Assembly: GCA_900318085.1 (NCBI GenBank)
Contig: ONJF01000020.1
Location: 1 to 64,000 of the forward strand
Direction: 5' to 3'
DNA: 64,000 nt
Source: an uncultured Bacteroidales bacterium
GTDB taxonomy: Bacteria > Bacteroidota > Bacteroidia > Bacteroidales > F082
Shown: positions 53,503-61,820 of the stretch, piece after piece
Layout: each line of letters opens with the position of its first letter
How positions within the stretch are numbered: position 1 is the stretch's first letter
Notes under the pieces: model-generated
Database searches by the model: none
What the model was told of the DNA's origin: nothing
What the model saw: only the letters and a program-made list of their open reading frames with translations
Translations under genes and position numbers: made by a program

Positions 53503-54522
53503 TTATTCTTCCACGTGCGTAAACTGCTTCGACACCCAAAGCATGTTGCCGTAGTATTCGATTTGGTAGAAGTCGCCTTCCTCGCCGAGAAATGGGAACC
53601 GCTCGCCTACTTTGGGGTGGCGGTTGGTGCCGTCAGGCCATTTGAAGGTGTCGGCACTCGTTGAAGGTCCTAACCTCAAGCGAAGATCTGAGCCGTCGAT
53701 GACGACATGGTATTCGGGGTCTCCTTCAAACTCTTCTTCTTCGTACCATCCATCCTCGCTTTCCCAATAGTAGTCCTCCATGTTGAAAACATATTCTGGA
53801 TGGTAGGCCTTGAAGATGGTGTTGAGAGCATCGTAAAAGTGGTCTATGGTGCCGTCGGCCCAGCGTCTTGCCCAAAAGTATAGGAAATTCTCGTTAGAGC
53901 CGTTGCCTGTCCATGAGTCAACGTCGATACGCATGATGCTATAGAATTGGCTGGAGATATCGGATTGATAGCCATGGTTTTCCACGATTTCACCGAGAAT
54001 CTCTTCCCTGGCTTGTTCCGTGCTTCCGTTATAATCCAACCATTTGGGAAGGTCGTTGGAATATAACGCGTCGTGGTACGCCATCATAATGAGCATCTTG
54101 TCGTAGAGGTATTCGTCCACCAAGGGTTTGCTCGCATTCACGAACTGCTTGTCGGCGACCACATTTTTCGCAAGGTTGGCAAGGTACTGAATGGCTTTGG
54201 GGTTGTAGTGCCCAAACTCGTCCTCGTTGTCGAGACTCCACTGTCCGTCATGATGCGGTCCCGAAACGTAAAGAGGAGCGGGGAGCATCTTTTCAAGTTC
54301 TTCCAGTGAGATTATAGAGGCGAGATGGCTTCCTGTGACACGGATGCCACATACCGGCCAATAATCATACAGGTCGGTAAAAGTGTGCTTGGTTTGGTCG
54401 AGCTGCATGGCAGCGTCTTTGAAACGTTGGGCATTTCCCTTGTCGTTGTTGCATGCGCTAAAGGCAGAAACGAGGACCGCGACAGAAAGGGCCATCAAAA
54501 ATTTGTTAATGATCTTATGCAT
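53503..54522 (-). CDS. Hypothetical lipoprotein with C-terminal SH3-like domain
   Basis: A 339-residue exported lipoprotein: signal peptide with lipobox FSAC and Cys at about residue 24 counted from ATG 54522 (MHKIINKF). The body is rich in Trp, Tyr and acidic residues and contains 'YWPVCGIRVTGSHLASIISL' and 'FYDALNTIFKAYHPEYVF'. The last ~70 residues ('GSDLRLRLGPSTSADTFKW' to 'EYYGNMLWVSKQFTHV') look like a bacterial SH3 domain of the kind that binds peptidoglycan. No enzyme motif was found. A TATCTTTG box lies 23 bases upstream. Confidence 0.65.
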   Translation of the reverse strand: MHKIINKFLMALSVAVLVSAFSACNNDKGNAQRFKDAAMQLDQTKHTFTDLYDYWPVCGIRVTGSHLASIISLEELEKMLPAPLYVSGPHHDGQWSLDNEDEFGHYNPKAIQYLANLAKNVVADKQFVNASKPLVDEYLYDKMLIMMAYHDALYSNDLPKWLDYNGSTEQAREEILGEIVENHGYQSDISSQFYSIMRIDVDSWTGNGSNENFLYFWARRWADGTIDHFYDALNTIFKAYHPEYVFNMEDYYWESEDGWYEEEEFEGDPEYHVVIDGSDLRLRLGPSTSADTFKWPDGTNRHPKVGERFPFLGEEGDFYQIEYYGNMLWVSKQFTHVEE

Positions 54523-54544
54523 GGTTTTGTTGTTTAGGATGCTC

Positions 54545-54552
54545 CAAAGATA
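54545..54552 (-). promoter_or_regulatory. -7 box for the SH3 lipoprotein
   Basis: TATCTTTG on the minus strand, 23 bases before ATG 54522; favours that start over the further upstream ATG at 54555, which lies beyond the box. Confidence 0.5.
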
Positions 54553-54579
54553 CAACTTTTTATAATTGCCTATCGTCTC

Positions 54580-55527
54580 TTATTTGCAATTATAACATTT
54601 CCCTTGCCAGGTCTCCTTTTCCTCCATCCGCTTCTCAATCTTAGCCAGCACCTCATCATACCGCAACTTCATCCAAGGCTCAGAGATCAGATAGCGCGGC
54701 GGCACTTCACCAGCAAAACGCTCAATGACGATGTCGGGATTGAGCCGCTCGGCAAAATCGATGACAAAATCGATGTATTCCTCGAGGTTAAAGAGATGGA
54801 AATGCTCGGGATGCTCAAGGTATTCTTCAGCCATCGTGGTGCCTTTGAAAATTTGCAGCTGGTGGAATTTGACCGTGGTTAAAGGCAGTCGTGAGATGAT
54901 GTCTGCAGCATCAAGCATCATGCCCTTGGTTTCTCCGGGTAGGCCAAAGATGAAATGCGCTCCGCAAGGGATGCCATAGTCGGCGGTCATGCGAATGGCT
55001 TTCTCTGCCGTGGCGAAATCGTGGCCTCGGTTGATGCGCTTCAAGGTCTCGTCATAGACGCTCTCCACACCGTATTCCAGCATGACATAATGCGATTTCT
55101 GTATCTCGTTGAGGTATTGCAAAAGATCCTCGTCAACCAAATCGGGTCGTGTTCCAATAACGATTCCTGCGATATTGGGCAATTCTAATGCTTGCTGATA
55201 GATGCTCTTCAGCTCTTCCAGCGGTTTATATGTATTCGAAAACGGCTGAAAATAGGCCAAATACTTGTTCGCCCGACGGTAACGCCTTTGATGAAATTCA
55301 ATGCCTTCCTCAATCTGTTGCTTGATGCTCTTCTCTGGTCTGCAATACGACGGATTGAAGGCCTCATTGCTGCAAAAGGTACAACCACCTGTGCTGATTC
55401 TCCCATCCCGATTGGGGCAGCTGAAGCCCGCGTCGATGCTGATTTTCTGCACGCGCCCGCCGAACTGCTTCGTAAAGTAGTTGCTGTAGCTGTTGAAACG
55501 CCGGTTGTCGCCCCATGGGAATAGCAT
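54580..55527 (-). CDS. TIGR01212/YhcC-family radical SAM protein
   Basis: A 315-residue radical SAM protein of the YhcC group. The cluster Cys are Cys37, Cys49 and Cys52 in 'FSCPNRDGRISTGGCTFC', the usual widely spaced pattern of this family. Further marks are 'YFQPFSNTYKPLEELKSIY', 'GTRPDLVDEDLLQYL', 'LEYGVESVYDETLKRINRGH' and 'FGLPGETKGMMLDAADII', and an ending 'KCYNCK'. Reaction unknown. The 5' end adjoins the folded element at 55543-55680, which would be the leader of this gene if transcription came from upstream. Confidence 0.9.
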   Translation of the reverse strand: MLFPWGDNRRFNSYSNYFTKQFGGRVQKISIDAGFSCPNRDGRISTGGCTFCSNEAFNPSYCRPEKSIKQQIEEGIEFHQRRYRRANKYLAYFQPFSNTYKPLEELKSIYQQALELPNIAGIVIGTRPDLVDEDLLQYLNEIQKSHYVMLEYGVESVYDETLKRINRGHDFATAEKAIRMTADYGIPCGAHFIFGLPGETKGMMLDAADIISRLPLTTVKFHQLQIFKGTTMAEEYLEHPEHFHLFNLEEYIDFVIDFAERLNPDIVIERFAGEVPPRYLISEPWMKLRYDEVLAKIEKRMEEKETWQGKCYNCK

Positions 55528-55542
55528 ATTTTATCTTTTTGT

Positions 55543-55680
55543 CACAAAACTAGCAAAACCAACAAAACTGTTTGGTAAATGTGGTGGAAAGCTGCCAACC
55601 GGCGGCTTTCCAGCGGCCACACGGTTGTGTGGGCCGCTCCAACTGTTCTTGGATGTTTTGCAAGTTTTGTGGGTTTTGTG
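55543..55680. ncRNA. Large folded intergenic element with two inner hairpins
   Basis: The whole 154-base gap folds. Outer stem: CACAAAAC-TAG-CAAAAC-CAA-CAAAAC (55543-55568) pairs with GTTTTG-CAA-GTTTTG-TGG-GTTTTGTG (55655-55680) as three helices of 6-8 pairs separated by 3x3 loops. Inside are hairpin A, 55586-55596 with 55601-55611 (loop AACC), and hairpin B, 55612-55618 plus four pairs with 55627-55638 (loop GGTT). It lies between two minus-strand genes. It could be a miniature mobile element, an RNA leader, or a transcription-processing site. Confidence 0.55.
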
Positions 55681-55681
55681 A

Positions 55682-56740
55682 TTAATGATTAGGGTCGGAA
55701 TAGTCAGGATTACTTAAAAATTGCTCATCGGTTAAAGTATTCAAAAAAGCCTTCAACTGCATTTTCTCCAAGTCGGTGAGTCGCACACCACCGTCCATCA
55801 CATGGTGCATCAGTGGGTTGATGTTCTCGGAGTCCTTCACGCCTTCGCTGTAAAAGTCGATGACCTCGTCCAAAGTGGTGAAGCGTCCATCATGCATATA
55901 GGGTGCCGAAACGGCGATGTTGCGCAGGGTTGGAGCTTTGTAGGCGCCACGGTCCCAATGGCTTCCCGTGACGGCCGACCGGTCTTCTGGATCGTTGAAC
56001 TCATCATCCAAGCCGTTGTTATAGAACAAGTTGGTGGTCATCAAGGCAAGCCCTCCACCGCCATGGCAGTGGAAACAGTCGGCGCCTTCCTCGGTGCAAA
56101 ACAACTCGTAGCCAGCCAACTCATCTTCGGTAAGATCTTCTTCCCCAAGTAGATAGCGGTCGAATTTGCTGTCGGCTGATACCAGGCTCCTCACAAACTG
56201 TGCAATGGCTTTTTCTACATTGAAAAAGGTGATGTGGCGGCTGCCAAAAGCCTTCTCGAACAATTCGGGATAATCGGCAGTTCTCTGCAAGTATTTGACG
56301 ACCTGATTGGTGTCGGCATCGATTTCCACAGGGCTTGTGACTGCAGCTAGGACCATGTCCTCCAAAGTGGCCACTCCTCCGTTCCAGCCCAAGCCCGTGC
56401 GATTCCAAGCCAGATTGATTAAAGGAAGCATGGCGTGATGGGTGTTGGTCGGGGCACCAAACTCAAAGTTGTGCTCCTGATGATGGCATGAGGAACAACT
56501 GCGGATGCCGTCAGTGCCATCGCGACCCGATAGTCGTACATCGTAGAAGAGTTTCCTGCCCAATGCAACGCCTTCCTCGGTCATAGGATTGTCGTCGGGG
56601 ATGTTGGTCCGAGAAGGGAAATAGGAAGGTCTCGCCAGCTCGTATGGTGTGGGCTGATATGGCTCCTCGTGCACTGGAGTGCATGAAATCATCCCAAAAA
56701 GCAGAACCCCAATCGTCATTATGGTCTTAATAACCTGCAT
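55682..56740 (-). CDS. Di-heme cytochrome c peroxidase/MbnH-like lipoprotein
   Basis: A 352-residue exported protein with lipobox Cys20 ('FGMISCTP') and two c-type heme sites, Cys82-Ser-Ser-Cys85-His86 and Cys222-Phe-His-Cys225-His226. It belongs to the cytochrome c peroxidase/MauG superfamily ('LGRKLFYDVRLSGRDG', 'YKAPTLRNIAVSAPYMHDGR'). It follows a MbnP-like gene by 25 bases, which is the arrangement of MbnH, a MauG-like enzyme that oxidises a Trp of its partner to kynurenine. An ordinary periplasmic peroxidase remains possible. ATG 56740 is preferred to TTG 56746. Confidence 0.87.
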   Translation of the reverse strand: MQVIKTIMTIGVLLFGMISCTPVHEEPYQPTPYELARPSYFPSRTNIPDDNPMTEEGVALGRKLFYDVRLSGRDGTDGIRSCSSCHHQEHNFEFGAPTNTHHAMLPLINLAWNRTGLGWNGGVATLEDMVLAAVTSPVEIDADTNQVVKYLQRTADYPELFEKAFGSRHITFFNVEKAIAQFVRSLVSADSKFDRYLLGEEDLTEDELAGYELFCTEEGADCFHCHGGGGLALMTTNLFYNNGLDDEFNDPEDRSAVTGSHWDRGAYKAPTLRNIAVSAPYMHDGRFTTLDEVIDFYSEGVKDSENINPLMHHVMDGGVRLTDLEKMQLKAFLNTLTDEQFLSNPDYSDPNH

Positions 56741-56765
56741 CGCCAATCCTCAAATCTTGAAATTA

Positions 56766-57692
56766 TTAAATCAAATCCTGGATTCTCTGTATCCTTTTTT
56801 TCGTGTTTTCCCAACTCCAAAAATGAGGTTGTGGTGCGCCTTTACGCATTACATTTCGGAGTTTTTCAGCCAACTGTTCTTTCTTTTCCTTATCCATATC
56901 GTTTTTGTTTTCAGTGGGTTTCCCTATTTTGAACACATCCTTGCCGTTACCGTTGAACAACCGTTGCGCGGTTTGGTTCTGCATGATGCCGCTACCCAAT
57001 TCATTGAAATCGATGGTGTTCGGATTGCGGAACCAGTTGTCGATGACCATGGTCAAATCCAGATGGTTTTCTGTGTTTGCCTTGACATTGAAGTTGATGG
57101 GCAACTCCACGATGAAATAGTTTTGGTAGAATTGGGTGAGATTTTCGTTTTGTCCGATGCCAAGATGTACGGCGAGAGGTTTGAGCCGGCCATCTCCGCC
57201 CGCAAATTTCCCGTTCAATTTCATATAGTGGTAGCCACCGCCCAACATGTCGGGCCAGAACATGTCCGACTCTGGCGGGTCATTGTACAACCCCGTTTCA
57301 TTGTCGGTTTCATCGAGGCCGAAAGTGAAACGCAGCGCAGTGTAGTGCCCGACGGGGATCTTTTTTCCATGAAGCACTTGGCTTTCTGGGATGTCGGTGT
57401 CAATGTAGAAGATGTGTTCCGTCAACTCGGCAACAGAATCTATCGCCTCGCGCTGAAGCATGGTGTGCCATTCTCCTTCCTGATTGAGTAGTTGGACATT
57501 TGACAAGAACCATTGAATTTCGGTGATAAGGAATGGGTTGCCTGCCTCGTTGGTATAGCACAAGGTGTCGGTGGCCAACGCCTCGCCATTGACCTCATAG
57601 CCGATGTTGAGATCGACATAGGCGCGCTCGTCATGCTTGGTGCATGACACGGCGCATACCACTAGCAGTATCAAGAGGAGTTTTGGTTTCAT
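56766..57692 (-). CDS. MbnP-family copper-binding-type lipoprotein
   Basis: A 308-residue exported lipoprotein (lipobox 'CAVSCT', Cys17 from ATG 57692). The beta-rich domain has the family pattern 'YVDLNIGYEVNGEALATD', 'ITEIQWFLSNVQLL', 'ALRFTFGLDETDNETGLY', 'ESDMFWPDMLGGGYHYMKL' and 'NHLDLTMVIDNWFRN'. MbnP binds copper(I) after a Trp is oxidised by MbnH, and the next gene encodes an MbnH-like di-heme protein. A charged, Lys-rich C-terminal tail of ~60 residues after 'NGNGKDVFKIGKPTENKNDM' is an addition relative to the core. The pair probably handles copper at the cell surface. Confidence 0.8.
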   Translation of the reverse strand: MKPKLLLILLVVCAVSCTKHDERAYVDLNIGYEVNGEALATDTLCYTNEAGNPFLITEIQWFLSNVQLLNQEGEWHTMLQREAIDSVAELTEHIFYIDTDIPESQVLHGKKIPVGHYTALRFTFGLDETDNETGLYNDPPESDMFWPDMLGGGYHYMKLNGKFAGGDGRLKPLAVHLGIGQNENLTQFYQNYFIVELPINFNVKANTENHLDLTMVIDNWFRNPNTIDFNELGSGIMQNQTAQRLFNGNGKDVFKIGKPTENKNDMDKEKKEQLAEKLRNVMRKGAPQPHFWSWENTKKRIQRIQDLI

Positions 57693-57740
57693 CTTTGTCG
57701 AATTCGGCTGCAAGTATACAAAAATTCTGCCAAAAATGTG

Positions 57741-57748
57741 TAACTTTG
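57741..57748 (+). promoter_or_regulatory. -7 box for the DUF2027-Smr gene
   Basis: TAACTTTG, 20 bases before the ATG at 57769. Confidence 0.55.
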
Positions 57749-57768
57749 CCGCTCAAAACTGAAATACA

Positions 57769-58857
57769 ATGGCAGAGTTTAAGATTGGCGACAAAGTGAA
57801 CTTCCTCAGCACTGTGGGCGGAGGCAAGGTCACGAAGATTATTGACTCCCGAATGGTGATGGTCGAGGTGGAAGACGGCTTCGAGATTCCCACTTTGATA
57901 ACGGATTTGGTACTTGACTACCGTTCCATGCCAGCTCCTTCGAAGCAGCAGGAAACCGTTGACAAGGTGCAGAAAGAGGTTCAAGGGCAGGAGCTTCTGA
58001 AACAGCAACAAGCCGAGGAAGCCCGTAAGGGTGGCTTGCGCCGCTTCGCAAAAGAGGCGGAGAAAGAGGGTGTCTATATGGCTTTTGTGCCGCACGAACA
58101 GCAGTGGCTTCTCACGGGTCCGCTCGATGTGGTGCTGGTCAATCACACACCCTACGAGATGCTCTACACTTTCACCATTAAAGAGGAAGACAAGTTTGCC
58201 AATGTGGATTACGGCCAAGTCGACAAATACGAGAGAATCGTTATCGAGACCATCTCGCGCGATGATCTGGAATACTGGCTCAACGGTGTCGTTCAAGCCA
58301 TTTTGACGGCCGAAACCTCCGATTGCATGCTGCTTCCGTTGAATGCACCTTTCTCGCTGCGCGTGGGGCGTTTCATGAAAGAAGGCAGTTATCTGCCGTC
58401 AGGCATCCTCGGCGAAAAGTCGGTGATGATCTGCCTGTCGGAGTTGATTGCCCTGAAGCATGGCGACGGCGACTTCACGAAGATTCTTAAGGAAGGGGTA
58501 GGTGCCCAGGCACCGGCCAAGACGCTGGTGAAGCAGGAGGCTCCCATCGACAAGCACCGGACCGCTCCGGGAGAAGCCATTGTGGATTTGCACATCGGTG
58601 AGCTGGTTGACAATATCCTTGGGATGTCGAGTCACGACATGTTCAAGATCCAGATCGACTATTTCAAGCGGATGCTCGAGAGTGCCATCGCAGCCGAGTA
58701 TTCCAAGGTGACCTTCATCCACGGCCTGGGTAACGGCGTGCTGAAAAATGCCATCATTGAAGAACTCAAGAACTATCATAACACCGAGAACCGCATGGCA
58801 AGCATCGCCAAGTTTGGTGTCGGGGCCATCGATGTCATCATTACTGAGAAGAAATGA
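57769..58857 (+). CDS. DUF2027 and Smr-domain protein
   Basis: A 362-residue cytoplasmic protein. The N-terminus 'IGDKVNFLSTVGGGKVTKII' is the typical DUF2027 start, followed by a Lys/Gln-rich linker and a beta-rich domain. The C-terminal ~85 residues form an Smr domain with 'EAIVDLHIGELVDNILGMSS' and 'VTFIHGLGNGVLKNAIIEEL'; the DLH and HGxG motifs are intact. Smr domains nick DNA or cut RNA and are found in MutS2; here it is a stand-alone Bacteroidota form. It overlaps the next gene by four bases (ATGA), so both are made together. Confidence 0.88.
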   Translation: MAEFKIGDKVNFLSTVGGGKVTKIIDSRMVMVEVEDGFEIPTLITDLVLDYRSMPAPSKQQETVDKVQKEVQGQELLKQQQAEEARKGGLRRFAKEAEKEGVYMAFVPHEQQWLLTGPLDVVLVNHTPYEMLYTFTIKEEDKFANVDYGQVDKYERIVIETISRDDLEYWLNGVVQAILTAETSDCMLLPLNAPFSLRVGRFMKEGSYLPSGILGEKSVMICLSELIALKHGDGDFTKILKEGVGAQAPAKTLVKQEAPIDKHRTAPGEAIVDLHIGELVDNILGMSSHDMFKIQIDYFKRMLESAIAAEYSKVTFIHGLGNGVLKNAIIEELKNYHNTENRMASIAKFGVGAIDVIITEKK

Positions 58858-59213
58858 AGCGAGTGCTTTTGATAGGATGGGCGTTACTCTTGCTCGCTTC
58901 ATGTGCTCCCAACGAAGATCCTTTCTTCGGACGTTGGACGGTCGACAAGGTAAATGTGGAATTCGATGAGGAATGGGCCACGCCCGAGATGGTGCGGCAG
59001 GTGGGCGCGATGGAGAAGAACAATGTGGTTATCATCACGCCCGACTCATTGCTGACACTTGTCAATGAGGGCGACACAATACAATACCGCTGCAGGTTGC
59101 GCGGCAATCAAATCCTTTGCGACGGCGAACCGTGGGGAAGCTATGAGCGAGGTGTCATAACAACAAAGACCTCCTCGCCAATGGGTAGCGTGAAGGTCTT
59201 GTATAAGAAATAA
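58854..59213 (+). CDS. Small lipoprotein with lipocalin-like strand pattern
   Basis: A 119-residue lipoprotein (signal peptide ending in lipobox LLASC, Cys17). After the anchor, 'FFGRWTVDKVNVEFDEEW' resembles the 'GxW' start of lipocalin-like domains, followed by alternating strands. No catalytic motif. Its ATG overlaps the stop of the Smr gene. Function unknown. Confidence 0.6.
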   Translation: MKRVLLIGWALLLLASCAPNEDPFFGRWTVDKVNVEFDEEWATPEMVRQVGAMEKNNVVIITPDSLLTLVNEGDTIQYRCRLRGNQILCDGEPWGSYERGVITTKTSSPMGSVKVLYKK

Positions 59214-59219
59214 ATTCGG

Positions 59220-59291
59220 TGAGCCCGCTGGGAATCGAACCCAGAGCGAAGGAACCGGAATCCTTTATTTTATCCATTAAACTACGGGCCC
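59220..59291 (-). tRNA. tRNA-Arg, anticodon CCG
   Basis: On the minus strand the 72 bases fold as a normal cloverleaf: acceptor GGGCCCG with CGGGCTC (one G-U), discriminator A, an anticodon stem AAGGA/TCCTT around loop TTCCGGT (anticodon CCG, reading codon CGG), and a T arm CTGGG/CCCAG with TTCGATT. The CCA end is not encoded. A TATTTTTG box at 59309-59316 (minus strand) lies 18 bases upstream. Confidence 0.93.
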
Positions 59292-59308
59292 TTGCTTTTT
59301 TTGCGGTG

Positions 59309-59316
59309 CAAAAATA
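59309..59316 (-). promoter_or_regulatory. -7 box for tRNA-Arg
   Basis: TATTTTTG on the minus strand, 18 bases before the tRNA 5' end. The rest of the 235-base gap to 59550 shows only AT-rich sequence and the -7 box of the next gene. Confidence 0.55.
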
Positions 59317-59522
59317 GGAAGAATTTGTTTTGGTCGGGAGGGTGACACGCAAATTTGTTTCCTTTTCGGTAGGGGAAAAGCTTTAGTAAATTCGGTATAT
59401 GAGTTCCAAACTGACGTATCGGCTGTTTTCCTTATACGAACTATACGAGAACACGTATGGCAGACGGTTTGCTTTCCGCATTTTTTGAGGTTTTGTTATG
59501 GCAAAGATACATAGTTTTTTCT

Positions 59523-59530
59523 TACTTTTG
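59523..59530 (+). promoter_or_regulatory. -7 box for the second YitT gene
   Basis: TACTTTTG, 20 bases before the ATG at 59551. Confidence 0.55.
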
Positions 59531-59550
59531 CCGCTTCAAAACTCATTATC

Positions 59551-60495
59551 ATGAAAAACGAGAAATTGAAGCAAGAAATCTTGGCCTATTTCTATTTGAT
59601 TTTAGGCTCGGCTCTTTTCGCTGTCGGCGATGTGATGTTCGTGAATCCCTATCACTTGGCTCCTGGCGGCGTTTACGGTCTCGCCAACGTGTTCAATGCC
59701 TTGTGGGGATGGAAGATCTCCGTGTCTGGCATTTGTATGGACATTCCATTGTTGATCATCGGTACGATCATATTGGGTCCAAAATTTGGCATCAAGACCA
59801 TTATTTCGGTGATCCTGATTCCTGTATTTACTTATATCCTCGAGACATTTTGGGGGTATGCACCTGTGATTCATGGTGGTGCAGTGGCCGCCGACACCCA
59901 GTCCGCCCTCTATTATATCGCCAAGGATGGCTCCCAGAGTTGGTTCATGCCCGACATGTTCTTGAACACGGTGGTTTCTGGCCTCATCTATGGCGTGGCC
60001 ATCGGTGTCATTTTCCGCTCGGGTGCCACTTCTGGCGGTTCTGACATTATCTCTATGATTATCCACAAATACACCAAAATCAGTCTTGGAACGCTGGTAC
60101 TGATTGTCGATAGTATCATTTCGCTGACCACGCTGATTGCTTTTGAAGATTTCCGTTTGCCTATTTATTCCATCATCCTTATCTTCATCGAGAGCAAGAT
60201 CATCGACCTTGTGGTGGAAGGCGTGAAGAGCTACAAGACGGCCTTCATCGTCACGGATAAGATTGAAGAGGTGCGTGCCTTTATCCTTAAGGATTTGGAT
60301 CGTAGTGGTACGGTATTCGTGGGTAGCGGCCTTTATCAAGGTGCCGAGCGCAAGATGATTTATGTCACCTTGAACCGTTCCGATTTGGTTAAACTGAAGG
60401 CCAACCTCCGCTTCCTCGACCCGAATGCTTTTGTCAACGTGATCGAGAGCTCGGAAATCATGGGTAACGGCTTTAAGGCGCTTCCAACTGAATGA
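59551..60495 (+). CDS. YitT family membrane protein (second copy)
   Basis: A 314-residue paralogue of the protein at 15024, with the same five-to-six-helix membrane part and a C-terminal DUF2179 domain. Common features are 'LAPGGVYGLANVFNALWGW', 'FRSGATSGGSDIISMIIHKY' and 'KTAFIVTDKIEEVRAFILKD'. It has its own -7 box 20 bases upstream. Two copies in one 64-kb window fit the multi-copy nature of this family. Function unknown. Confidence 0.88.
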   Translation: MKNEKLKQEILAYFYLILGSALFAVGDVMFVNPYHLAPGGVYGLANVFNALWGWKISVSGICMDIPLLIIGTIILGPKFGIKTIISVILIPVFTYILETFWGYAPVIHGGAVAADTQSALYYIAKDGSQSWFMPDMFLNTVVSGLIYGVAIGVIFRSGATSGGSDIISMIIHKYTKISLGTLVLIVDSIISLTTLIAFEDFRLPIYSIILIFIESKIIDLVVEGVKSYKTAFIVTDKIEEVRAFILKDLDRSGTVFVGSGLYQGAERKMIYVTLNRSDLVKLKANLRFLDPNAFVNVIESSEIMGNGFKALPTE

Positions 60496-60522
60496 TTTAT
60501 AAATACCTAAATATCTACAACT

Positions 60523-61251
60523 ATGAAGAAAACCTTATTTGCAGCAATCGCTTTTCTGGCTGTGATGGCTATGGCTTGCCAGAACACGAACAACGGAGGC
60601 AAAGAACAAGCCTCGAAAGAAAAAGAAAATGAAGCCCAAATCAAACAACGCGTCGAGCAGATGATGCAAATGCACGAATTGTTTGATGCCGACAAGATCC
60701 TCTCCGCCGATTTGTTGGCCCTTCAGGAAAAGGCTCAAGGTGTTCATTTATGGGCCAACTTCTTCCCGGGTTTCCAATGGGACCTCGCCGTGCAAGACGC
60801 TTGCTCCGAGAACAGAAGCGCCAAAATCGAAGGTGTCACTCCTGTCGATTCGCTGCATTGCGACGTCGCCATGCGTTATGTCGACTCGACTTGCTACGAT
60901 GCTCCTTACACGCTGAAACTCTTAAAGGAGAACGGCGAATGGAAAATTGATGATGTGCTCTTTAATGAATCTTCTCTGCGTGAAGATTGCAAAGACTTTT
61001 ATGAGGACATGGTGGATAGCTATAGCACGGAAGATCCTAAAGATATCATGGAATTCTTTGCTGGAGAAGAACCTTTGGAAGCCAATTATTCGGATCCAGA
61101 GTGCATTTATTACAATAACCCGGATGCCGTGAAGAGTCTCATCGATAATATCAAAAACTGCCAAGAGCTTTTCAAGAAGAATCCTGGTTATACCGAAGAG
61201 ATGGGTAAGCAGATTGATGCTATGATTGAACGCATCTCAGCACACATCTAA
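60523..61251 (+). CDS. Hypothetical lipoprotein (DUF3828-like fold possible)
   Basis: A 242-residue lipoprotein with signal peptide and lipobox AMAC (Cys19), then a Lys/Glu-rich linker. The domain that follows ('HLWANFFPGFQWDLAVQDAC', 'VAMRYVDSTCYDAPYTLKL') resembles periplasmic DUF3828-like proteins, in which a cystatin-like fold is predicted. It follows the second YitT by 27 bases, so they may be co-transcribed. Its last four bases overlap the opposite purN gene. Confidence 0.6.
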   Translation: MKKTLFAAIAFLAVMAMACQNTNNGGKEQASKEKENEAQIKQRVEQMMQMHELFDADKILSADLLALQEKAQGVHLWANFFPGFQWDLAVQDACSENRSAKIEGVTPVDSLHCDVAMRYVDSTCYDAPYTLKLLKENGEWKIDDVLFNESSLREDCKDFYEDMVDSYSTEDPKDIMEFFAGEEPLEANYSDPECIYYNNPDAVKSLIDNIKNCQELFKKNPGYTEEMGKQIDAMIERISAHI

Positions 61252-61820
61252 TCCTTTTGTGAGCGTAGCACTTGCTCAATCGCTATAGGAAAATACGCCT
61301 GCTCCAGTTGGTGGATCTTTGCCGCCAGGGAGTCAGGCGTTTCTTTTTCGTCCAAGCAGACACGGGCTTGCAGGATGATCTCGCCGCTGTCGTATATCTC
61401 GTTGACATAGTGCACTGTGATGCCCGACTGCGCTTCTTTTGCTGCTACTACGGCTTCGTGAACGTGCTCACCGTAAAAACCTTTGCCACCATATTTGGGC
61501 AATAGGGCAGGGTGGATGTTGACGATCTTTTTCGGGAAGGCTTTGACCAAGTTCTCCGGAATTTTCCACAGGAAACCCGCCAACACGATAAGGTCGACAT
61601 GAAGGTCTTGCATCTCCTTGACGAAGGCCTCGCTCTTGAATTCCTCGCGGGTGATCATCCGTAAAGGAATGCCAAGGTTCTTTGCACGTTCAATGGAATA
61701 GGCCTTTGGGTTGTTGCACACCACATTGGCAATTTCAACTTCTGGGTTGTTGGCGAAATATTCGGCAATGCGCTGCAGGTTGGTGCCATTGCCGCTGACG
61801 AATATGGATAGTCTTTTCAT
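61248..61820 (-). CDS. purN: Phosphoribosylglycinamide formyltransferase
   Basis: A 190-residue PurN that formylates GAR with 10-formyl-THF, the third step of purine synthesis. The N-terminal phosphate-binding 'IFVSGNGTNLQRI', the active-site 'KIVNIHPALLPKYGGKGFYG' (with conserved Asn-His) and the catalytic Asp in 'EIYDSGEIILQ' are all present. ATG 61820 (MKRLSIFVSGNG) is preferred to an upstream in-frame start at 61937 because it overlaps the stop of the preceding gene (ATGA) and gives the family length. Confidence 0.93.
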   Translation of the reverse strand: MKRLSIFVSGNGTNLQRIAEYFANNPEVEIANVVCNNPKAYSIERAKNLGIPLRMITREEFKSEAFVKEMQDLHVDLIVLAGFLWKIPENLVKAFPKKIVNIHPALLPKYGGKGFYGEHVHEAVVAAKEAQSGITVHYVNEIYDSGEIILQARVCLDEKETPDSLAAKIHQLEQAYFPIAIEQVLRSQKD

